Under the pieces are notes generated by a model. It made no database searches. It saw only the letters and a program-made list of their open reading frames with translations, and was not told the origin of the DNA. This document shows positions 1 to 6,600 of a stretch of 8,136 bases of DNA, piece after piece. Numbering within the stretch: the stretch's first letter is position 1; each line of letters opens with the position of its first letter. The stretch lies in contig JAFSIU010000002.1 of assembly GCA_017439615.1 (NCBI GenBank), positions 1 to 8,136 of the forward strand. Direction: 5' to 3'. Made by a program: the position numbers and the translations under genes. The stretch is from Bacillota bacterium. GTDB lineage: Bacteria > Bacillota > Dehalobacteriia > UBA4068.

Positions 1-27
1 AAAAACAATAATTAATATTGTATTTTT
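1..27. terminator. weak AT-rich hairpin, possible terminator of an upstream gene
   Basis: ACAATA (5-10) pairs with TATTGT (16-21) around a 5-base loop. An A-run precedes it and ATTTTT follows it, as in a bidirectional intrinsic terminator. The stem has a single G-C pair, so stability is low, and the window edge hides whatever gene it would end. Confidence 0.25.
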
Positions 28-50
28 GAGGTATTAAATAATAGCTTTAT

Positions 51-79
51 TTGCTATCTGTAAGAAAATGTGATATAAT
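51..79 (+). promoter_or_regulatory. sigma-A-type promoter for the PAP2-GDPD gene
   Basis: TTGCTA (51-56) is followed by a 17-base spacer and a perfect TATAAT (74-79). A TG dinucleotide at 71-72 makes this an extended -10 element. Transcription would start near 86, giving a leader of about 30 bases before the ATG at 118. Spacing and match are both good; no operator-like repeat is evident. Confidence 0.75.
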
Positions 80-117
80 TTTCTGTAAATATATTTAATA
101 GGTAGGGAGGCGGCTTT

Positions 118-2028
118 ATGGAATTCCTTTATATTCTGGAGAATATCAGAACCCCATTCCTCGACGGCCTTTTTTCTGTTATAACTCATCTTGGCAGTGA
201 AACGCTTTTTCTTGCTATCGCTTTGATCATTTTTTGGTGTGTCAATAAGCATAATGGTTATTATCTTCTGACGGTCGGTTTTTTCGGCATAATTATCAAT
301 CAGTTTATGAAGCTGGTCTGTGAGGTGCCGCGTCCTTGGGTGCGTGATCCCAATTTCACAATTGTGGAATCCGCCCGTGCGGATGCTGCGGGCTATTCCT
401 TCCCCTCGGGACATACGCAAAATGTCGTCTCCGTTCTGGGCTGCCCCGCAAGAAGCACAGGTAATGGAATTCTCCGCTTTGTTCTTGTTGCCTTGATATT
501 GCTGACAGCCTTTTCCCGTATGTATCTCGGTGTGCATACTCCTGCGGATGTGGGCGTTGCTTTGCTCATTGGTGCGGTTCTTATCTTTGCTTTTTATCCT
601 CTTTTTGAAAAGGGCAGAGAAAAGCCGGTTTATATCTATGCTTCTTTGTCTTTGCTGACAGCTTGCTCTTTGGCCTATGTTTTGTTCTGCGAGCTGCATA
701 GCTGGCCTGTGGATATCGATGCGCATAATCTCGAAGAAGGTGTCAAAAACGGCTATCTTGTATTGGGTTGCGCTGCGGCAATGCTGCTTTCCTTCTTCCT
801 TGAAAGAAAATATATCAATTTCGAGGTCAAAGCCTCCTTTAAGCAGCAGGTGCTGAAGGTTGTTCTGGGTCTTGTGCTGGTTCTGGCTTTGAAGGCAGGC
901 CTGAAGCCTTTGCTTAACATTTTCTTTGACGGTCATCTTGCCGCCAATGCCGTGCGTTATTTCCTGTTGGTAGTTTTTGCCGCTTGCGTCTGGCCGCTCA
1001 GCTTCCCTTGGTTTGTCAAGGGCTGCCTTATGCCCAAATGGCTGAAGAAAACTCTGAAGGTTTTGGCAATTGTGATTATTGTTCTCGCTTTGGCAGTCGG
1101 CGGAATTGTTTTGTGGGTATCCTCCGAAAGCCGCGATATCCCCGTCAATACTGATAATGCTGCCAATCCGCTTATAACTCCGCTTGGCACCACTTTGTTG
1201 TCGGGTCATCGTGCAGGCGGCGGAATTGCTCCCGAAAACACGATGATGGCTTTGAAAAACTGTGTCGAAAGCACTGAATATGAGCTTGATATTTTTGAAT
1301 TCGATATTCATCTCACCGCCGATGGTATACCTGTCTTGCTGCATGACAGCACACTTGACCGCACCAGCGATGCTGCGGAATTCTTCGGTGAAGAGGATGT
1401 CGAGGTCGGCGAAAAGACATTCAACGAATTGAAAAAGCTAAATATGGGTGCAAAATTCGTCAGCGACAGCGGCGAAGCCCCCTATGCAGGTCTGCGCGGC
1501 GATGCTGTTCCCGAGGATCTGCGTATCATCAGTCTTGAGGAGGCCTTGACCTATCTTGAGGCGAATGGCAGCTTCCGCTATATCATCGAGATCAAAAACA
1601 GCGGTGCAAGAGGCTATGATGCAGCGGATAAGCTTTATAACACCCTGAAGGATTTTGATTGTCTTGAACGCACCGTGGTCGGCACCTTTAATAATGAGGT
1701 TACCGCCTATATGGATACCAAATATCCCGATATGCCTCGCAGTGCAGGTGTTTCGGAATGTCTTGATTTTTATATCCGCTCCTTGCTTGGCTTGTCTGTG
1801 CCGGCGGATGGCTTCAATTTTGTCGCCCTGCAGATCCCGACCGAATATTTCGGCTTTGTTAATCTCGGTACCTCACGCCTGGTCAACTATGCCCATGCCA
1901 ATGATATCGCCGTTCAATATTGGACTATCAATGATCAGGAAACCATGAGCTATCTGCAATCCATTGGTGCCGATGCCGTGATGACCGATGTCCCCGATCA
2001 GGGAGCCAAGGTTCTTGTCAAACCTTAA
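118..2028 (+). CDS. membrane PAP2 phosphatase fused to glycerophosphodiester phosphodiesterase
   Basis: A 636-residue fusion of two lipid-phosphate enzymes. The N-terminal half is a PAP2 phosphatase with all three signature blocks: K65 with R72-P73, P96-S97-G98-H99, and R134 with H140. It sits among roughly eight to nine hydrophobic segments between about residues 24 and 333. PAP2 enzymes remove phosphate from phosphatidate or prenyl pyrophosphates. After the last membrane helix (about 311-333), residues 357-636 form a GDPD domain, which cuts glycerophosphodiesters to glycerol-3-phosphate and an alcohol. Its expected residues are visible: H364-R365, E394 and D396, H409-D410, E491 and K493, and the late WTIND block at 602-606. 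GGGAGG at 105-110, 7 bases before the ATG, fixes the start. Inference: both active sites lie on the outer membrane face and act in lipid or teichoic-acid turnover. Domain calls are strong; the substrate is unknown. Confidence 0.9.
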   Translation: MEFLYILENIRTPFLDGLFSVITHLGSETLFLAIALIIFWCVNKHNGYYLLTVGFFGIIINQFMKLVCEVPRPWVRDPNFTIVESARADAAGYSFPSGHTQNVVSVLGCPARSTGNGILRFVLVALILLTAFSRMYLGVHTPADVGVALLIGAVLIFAFYPLFEKGREKPVYIYASLSLLTACSLAYVLFCELHSWPVDIDAHNLEEGVKNGYLVLGCAAAMLLSFFLERKYINFEVKASFKQQVLKVVLGLVLVLALKAGLKPLLNIFFDGHLAANAVRYFLLVVFAACVWPLSFPWFVKGCLMPKWLKKTLKVLAIVIIVLALAVGGIVLWVSSESRDIPVNTDNAANPLITPLGTTLLSGHRAGGGIAPENTMMALKNCVESTEYELDIFEFDIHLTADGIPVLLHDSTLDRTSDAAEFFGEEDVEVGEKTFNELKKLNMGAKFVSDSGEAPYAGLRGDAVPEDLRIISLEEALTYLEANGSFRYIIEIKNSGARGYDAADKLYNTLKDFDCLERTVVGTFNNEVTAYMDTKYPDMPRSAGVSECLDFYIRSLLGLSVPADGFNFVALQIPTEYFGFVNLGTSRLVNYAHANDIAVQYWTINDQETMSYLQSIGADAVMTDVPDQGAKVLVKP

Positions 2029-2076
2029 ATGCAGCAGCTTATGCGTTTTTTGTGTACTTTTGGCAGTGTTTGTCAG

Positions 2077-2105
2077 TTGCCGCGCTTTGCCGCGGGAGGT
2101 ATAAT
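2077..2105 (+). promoter_or_regulatory. promoter of the aldo/keto reductase gene, with an inverted repeat in the spacer
   Basis: TTGCCG (2077-2082), a 17-base spacer and a perfect TATAAT (2100-2105). The spacer contains CCGCG (2080-2084) and CGCGG (2091-2095), a perfect 5-bp GC-rich inverted repeat that overlaps the -35. It could be a repressor operator. It is unlikely to be a terminator of the preceding gene because no T-run follows. The ATG is 35 bases past the -10, with AAGGAG at 2125-2130. Confidence 0.6.
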
Positions 2106-2140
2106 TAAATCAGCAAAATTCTCTAAGGAGTTATTTTTCA

Positions 2141-3280
2141 ATGATTTACAAAGATTTCAAAGGCAAAAAGCTTTCCGCACTCGGTCTGGGTTGTATGCGT
2201 TTGCCTGTTTTCAATGATGAAAATGCTGCGATCGATGAAGCAGCCACCGCCGAAATGGTTGATTATGCCATAAATCACGGTATCAACTATTTTGACACCG
2301 CCTGGGGCTATCATATGGGCAATTCGGAAAAGGTGATGGGCAAACTCCTTGCTGCCTATCCTCGCGAAAGCTTTTTCCTCGCCAGCAAATTCCCCGGCTA
2401 TGATCCTTCCAATCTTGATAAGGTCGCCGAAATTTTTGAAGAACAGCTTTCCCGCTGCGGCGTTGAATATTTCGATTTTTATATGCTGCACAATGTCAAT
2501 GAAGCGAATATCGATGACTATCTTAATCCCAAATATGGTATAGTTTCCTATCTTCAGGAGCAAAAAGCCAAGGGCCGCATCCGCCACCTCGGCTTCTCCG
2601 CCCATGGTGATATGACGGTTATGCGCCGTTTCCTCGCAGCCTATGGCTCGGATATGGAATTTTGTCAGCTGCAGATCAATTGGCTCGATTGGGATTTTCA
2701 GAATGCCAGCGAAAAGGTCGCGCTTGTGCAGGAATATGATATTGCGGTCTGGGTCATGGAGCCACTGCGCGGCGGCAAATTGGCAAAGCTGCCCGAGGAA
2801 TATGCCGCAAGGCTGCAGGCTCTCCGCCCCGAATTCTCTGTTCCCGAATGGTCCTTCCGCTATCTGCAAAGCCTCGGCTGCGCGGTGATGACTCTCTCGG
2901 GAATGTCCGATATGCAGCAGCTGCAGGAAAATATCGCGATCTATGCCGAGGAAAAGCTCCTCACCGATGCCGAGCTCGTTGTGCTTTATGAGCTCGCTGC
3001 CGAAATGACCGCCAAAAAAACTCTGCCCTGCACCGCCTGCAGATATTGCCTTGAATATTGCCCTCAGGGCCTCAATATCCCCCGCCTCATCGAGCTTTAT
3101 AACGAGCATCTCTTCTCCGGCGGCGGTTTCATGGCTCCCATGGTGCTCTCCTCCTTCGAGGATTCCCAAAAACCCTCCGCTTGCATCGGCTGCCAAAGCT
3201 GCGAAAATGTCTGTCCCCAGCAAATCAAAATCGCCGATGCCTTCGCCGATTTTGTGGAAAAATTAAATCAAGAACAATAA
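2141..3280 (+). CDS. aldo/keto reductase with C-terminal double [4Fe-4S] ferredoxin domain
   Basis: A 379-residue predicted oxidoreductase resembling the COG1453 family. Residues 1-285 form an aldo/keto reductase TIM barrel with the classic catalytic tetrad D52, Y57, K83 and H117. Phosphate- and nicotinamide-binding stretches appear at GFSAHG (151-156), EPLRGGKLA (207-215) and SGMSD (253-257). The tail carries two CxxCxxCxxxCP clusters, C297/C300/C303/C307 and C348/C351/C354/C358, each able to hold one [4Fe-4S] centre. The combination suggests electron transfer between NAD(P)H and an iron-sulfur partner in the cytoplasm of an anaerobe. No signal peptide or membrane segment is seen. AAGGAG, 10 bases upstream, supports the start, and it is immediately followed by the conserved beta-strand leading to GLGCMRLP (15-22). 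It has its own promoter, and the physiological substrate cannot be told. Length is normal for the family. Confidence 0.92.
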   Translation: MIYKDFKGKKLSALGLGCMRLPVFNDENAAIDEAATAEMVDYAINHGINYFDTAWGYHMGNSEKVMGKLLAAYPRESFFLASKFPGYDPSNLDKVAEIFEEQLSRCGVEYFDFYMLHNVNEANIDDYLNPKYGIVSYLQEQKAKGRIRHLGFSAHGDMTVMRRFLAAYGSDMEFCQLQINWLDWDFQNASEKVALVQEYDIAVWVMEPLRGGKLAKLPEEYAARLQALRPEFSVPEWSFRYLQSLGCAVMTLSGMSDMQQLQENIAIYAEEKLLTDAELVVLYELAAEMTAKKTLPCTACRYCLEYCPQGLNIPRLIELYNEHLFSGGGFMAPMVLSSFEDSQKPSACIGCQSCENVCPQQIKIADAFADFVEKLNQEQ

Positions 3281-3284
3281 ATTA

Positions 3285-3313
3285 TTGTTATTCTGTGCAA
3301 AATATGCTATACT
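3285..3313 (+). promoter_or_regulatory. sigma-A-type promoter just after the reductase gene
   Basis: TTGTTA (3285-3290), a 17-base spacer and TATACT (3308-3313), with TG at 3305-3306 giving an extended -10. It begins only 4 bases after the reductase stop codon, so any terminator of that gene must lie downstream of it. It could drive the giant surface protein gene or a short RNA. Confidence 0.65.
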
Positions 3314-3418
3314 GATTAGAATATCGTTAAATGAAAATCTGAATATTCTGTTCATCAGGTGATGCTGCTGTGCTGAATCAGCACGATCTGTCAAACCCAC
3401 AAGCAAAATGATGCAACC

Positions 3419-3459
3419 CGGCAGCTTCCGCCCTCCTGCGGAGGCTGCTGCCATTTTGG
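3419..3459 (+). terminator. strong hairpin in mid-leader: terminator or attenuator candidate
   Basis: Bases 3419-3431 pair with 3438-3450 in a 13-bp stem with two G-U wobbles and a 6-base loop. CCATTTTGG follows, so the U-tract is short and imperfect. It could end the reductase transcript, or attenuate the transcript from the 3285-3313 promoter. GCTGCT at 3364-3369 can pair with the hairpin's 5' arm (GGCAGC, 3420-3425), an antiterminator-like alternative. Termination itself is inferred. Confidence 0.45.
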
Positions 3460-3491
3460 AAAAATCTTCAACCAAATGAATTCGGACACGA

Positions 3492-3521
3492 TCAGGCAAA
3501 TTCTCTCTGCCCTTTGCCTGA
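3492..3521 (+). promoter_or_regulatory. 9-bp leader hairpin
   Basis: TCAGGCAAA (3492-3500) is perfectly complementary to TTTGCCTGA (3513-3521), with a 12-base loop. AT-rich sequence follows, but not a T-run, so a terminator is unlikely. It may be an RNA fold in the leader or a protein-binding inverted repeat. Its right arm overlaps the weak -35-like TTGCCT. Confidence 0.4.
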
Positions 3522-3543
3522 ATATATAAATTTAATTTATGAT
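3514..3543 (+). promoter_or_regulatory. weak second promoter candidate for the surface protein gene
   Basis: TTGCCT (3514-3519) and TATGAT (3538-3543) are separated by 18 bases. If used, it would bypass the 3419-3450 hairpin and give a leader of about 100 bases. The surrounding sequence is so AT-rich that a chance match is quite possible. Confidence 0.3.
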
Positions 3544-3576
3544 GCAATCGAAAAACTGTTGAATCGTCGAAAACAA

Positions 3577-3626
3577 TGCCTCAGACGGCAGGATATGCCG
3601 CCGCAAACCACGGGAGCCTCCTCCCG
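3577..3626 (+). promoter_or_regulatory. competing hairpins before the ribosome binding site
   Basis: TGCC (3577-3580) can pair with GGCA (3587-3590). The same GGCA can instead join CGGCA/TGCCG (3586-3590 with 3596-3600), so the two folds exclude each other. A second hairpin, CGGGAG/CTCCCG (3611-3616 with 3621-3626), ends 11 bases before AAAGGGG (3636-3642). The linker GCAAACCACGGG (3603-3614) faintly recalls the core of c-di-GMP-I riboswitches, but the rest of that fold is not recognisable. Possible translational control element. Confidence 0.35.
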
Positions 3627-3648
3627 CTGCAAAAGAAAGGGGAAGAAA

Positions 3649-6600
3649 ATGAAAAAACTGAACCAAAAAACAATGAAAAAAATGCTCTGCACCCTGCTCG
3701 CGATCATGCTGCTGGCGTTTTTACCTATGGCTGCGATGGCGCATGTTCCGGTTGAAAATGTCGATGTGACAGTAAATAATGCAAATTCAAATAGTATGTC
3801 TTCTGATAAAGCGATTACTGTTAATGTTAAAGGTTCAGGAGGTTTTTTGGGGATTGGGGCTTCGTCAAAAACTGCAAGGATAACTGTCACTAATTCTTCC
3901 AATAACTCAGCAACACTTTCTTTTGATTGGACAGCAACATCTGTAAATAATTTAGAAATTGATGGAGCGGTTTATTCTGGAAACACTGGTTCTTTTTCTA
4001 AAGTGTTGTCTGCTGGTGAGAGTTTTACAATTGTTATCACCACTGGTGCAAATGGTACAACTAATAAGCTGGTTATGAATAATTTTCAATTGGTTGCTGT
4101 TGCATCTTCTTCCAATGTTACTTTTCAATATGACAGCGCATTGGGCAGTATTACTGTTGGTAGTTCTGCTGTTGCTTCGGGAGCGACTCATGAAATATCA
4201 TCAGCAGGTGCTACATTGGTGGCAACTCCTGCAACTGGTGTAGCTTTTCTTGGCTGGATCAATACTGCTGACAACAGCATTCTTTCCAGAGATGCGGCTT
4301 TTACTTTCATCCCTGCAGCAGATATGACAGTTGAAGCAGCATTTGCCCAAAATGGAGGCACTCCTTGGTTTATGGTTGGTGATGCGGTACAGCAAACATA
4401 CAAATCGGTATTGGTAGATCTTGGCATAACAGAAATAATTAGTACTGAATTTAATTATTGGACGATTAATGCTGCTTATATGTTTGATGATCTAAAGAAG
4501 GCAACTGAATATGCCGGCAGTCCGAACAGCAGTAAATATATCGTTTTGATGAATGATGGTGTTTTGTCTGCCGGAGATTACACAATCCCTTCCGGTGTTA
4601 CCTTACTCATCCCCTTTGATAATGCAAATACACTTTATAAAACGGCAACTCATAGTACCAGCACATATGCAACTCCTACCGCTTATCGCACTCTGACTAT
4701 GGCAGATGGGGCAAATCTTGTCATTAATGGCTCGCTCAGTCTCTCGGCGAAGCATCAATATGCGGCTGGTTCTGCTAAAGAAGGCTCGGGCCATTCTGAT
4801 CACGGCGGCGCTCCTACCGGTTCTGTCAGCTTCATCAAAATGCAGGGCGATAGCTCCATCACGGTCAATAATGGCGGTGCTCTCTATGCCTATGGCTTCA
4901 TCACGGGGTCGGGCTCTGTTGTTGCAAATAGTGGTGCCAAGGTCTATGAAATGTTCCAATTTGGCGATTTCCGCGGCGGCACTCAGAGTACCAAAATGGA
5001 GAATAAGGTTTTTCCCATTTCGCAATATTATATTCAGAATATCGAAGTTCCGCTGACTCTGCATTCCGGGGCGCAGGAATATAGCTATACAACTATTTAT
5101 ATGACTGGTGCAGATTATGGTTCTTCGGTTGCTTTCATCGGTGCTGGCAGCTCGATGTTCAATCTGTCCTCAGGTTATGTTACAAAGCGCTATGATGGCT
5201 CCACTGATCGTCTGATTGTTGAATCTTATGGAGACGTGACACTTTCCTCAGTTAATTTGTCTGTTGGCAGCAATTCTCTCAATTCCAAGGATTTTAATTT
5301 GCCTATCAATGGCAATATCACTGTACAAATTAAATCTGGCGAAATTAAAATTCAACAAGATATTGCCCTTCTCCCCGGTGCTGAAATCATTGTTGATGAA
5401 GGTGCTGTATGCCATCTTGTCAACGGTAAAAGCATTTATATTTATGATGCTGATCAGTGGGGAGATTACTGCAGCCATATTAAGAACAAGTTGATTCCCG
5501 TGTCTTACGCGCCAAGCAGGACTTACACTCGCACAGCCGCAGATCTCGTTGATGCCAAAATTGTAGTCAATGGTACTATTAATGCTTCTGGCGGTTATGC
5601 TTATACCACTTCCGGAGGTGCCAATATAACCAGCACCGGATCTGGTAAGGTGATTTTCCAGCTTGGCACTGCAACAAGCACTCATCAGTTTGTGCAAGAG
5701 GCTGATACTTCTCAGTCCCATTATGATACTATTGCTATCACAAATGCCAAACTGAAAAATGCTGATGGATCTTATCTCGATACGACCCAAATTGCATATG
5801 AAGGCGATGATAAATCTCATACTTTTGACTATAAGGATGGGGCCTGGCATTGCTTTGATGGCGGAAGTACTACAAAGAATCCTGATTGCACAAATGAAGG
5901 CTATATAACCCATTCTTGCCAAATGCCTGCTTGTGAGTATTTCTATGAAGATAATAAAACTGCTGCCCTCGGTCATGAATTCAAAACAGAGAGTTTTACT
6001 AATGCTGCTGGTGATGAGATTGTTATTGACCCGCCGAAGGCTGCAACTTGTGAATCCAAAGGTCATATAGAATATAAATATTGCACAAAGTGCACAAGTT
6101 TCTTTGTTGCAGGTGCAGGTGACTATGAAACCGGTGGTGTCCATCATGCCACACTTTTGCCGGGTTATGAAATACCCGCATTGGGACATGATTATGAAGG
6201 CGCAACAAGCCTTGTCGACAATGGCGATGGAACTCACTCCTTCCTGTGCAACAATGGCTGCGGTCAATATGGCGGTGCTGTGAAGCATAGCTGGAACAGC
6301 GGCAAAATCACACTTGCTGCTTCCTGCCTGAGTGAAGGTGTAAAGACCTATACTTGTACTGTTGATGGCTGCGGCGGTACATATACCGAAACCATTTCTG
6401 CTTCCGGACATAGCTTTGAAAAAGTTGAAGAAGTTCCCGCAACCTGTATCGCAACAGGTTTGAATGAGCATTATCGCTGCATAAATGATGGCTGCGGAGA
6501 ATATTTCGCCTCCAATGCCGATGAATATAAATTTGTCGAAGGTGCAGCAGATCAGACCGAATTTATAACTCCCAAGCTTGAGCATTCCTATATCGGAGAT

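Larger units (their letters stand above)
3281..3648 (+). other. 368-bp non-coding region: structured leader of the giant surface protein gene
   Basis: No credible coding frame lies here. In order it holds a strong promoter-like sequence (3285-3313), a small hairpin GTGCTG/CAGCAC (3370-3375 with 3379-3384), a 13-bp stem (3419-3450), a 9-bp stem (3492-3521), a weak second promoter-like sequence (3514-3543), and two GC-rich hairpins (3586-3600 and 3611-3626) just before the ribosome binding site. If transcription starts near 3320, the leader is about 330 bases, long enough for a riboswitch, attenuator or separate small RNA. I recognise no known riboswitch class. Confidence 0.6.

Noticed and set aside
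34..1344. 436-codon open frame on the minus strand opposite the PAP2-GDPD gene
   Set aside because: It is in codon register with the sense gene. Antisense stops there would need sense TTA, CTA or TCA, which these genes avoid. The product is low-complexity and resembles no protein family.
2029..2217. 62-codon plus-strand frame starting right after the PAP2-GDPD stop
   Set aside because: It has no ribosome binding site of its own, runs through the next gene's promoter and overlaps the reductase start in another frame.
2138..3223. 361-codon open frame on the minus strand opposite the aldo/keto reductase
   Set aside because: Same codon-register effect. The sense strand has a full catalytic tetrad and two ferredoxin motifs, so it is the real gene.
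3361..3626. Known riboswitch classes in the leader (c-di-GMP-I, cobalamin, SAM, TPP, T-box)
   Set aside because: Only a short GCAAACCACGGG-like similarity to the c-di-GMP-I core was found. The paired partner segments and GNRA-capped stem are missing, and no signature of the other classes was seen.
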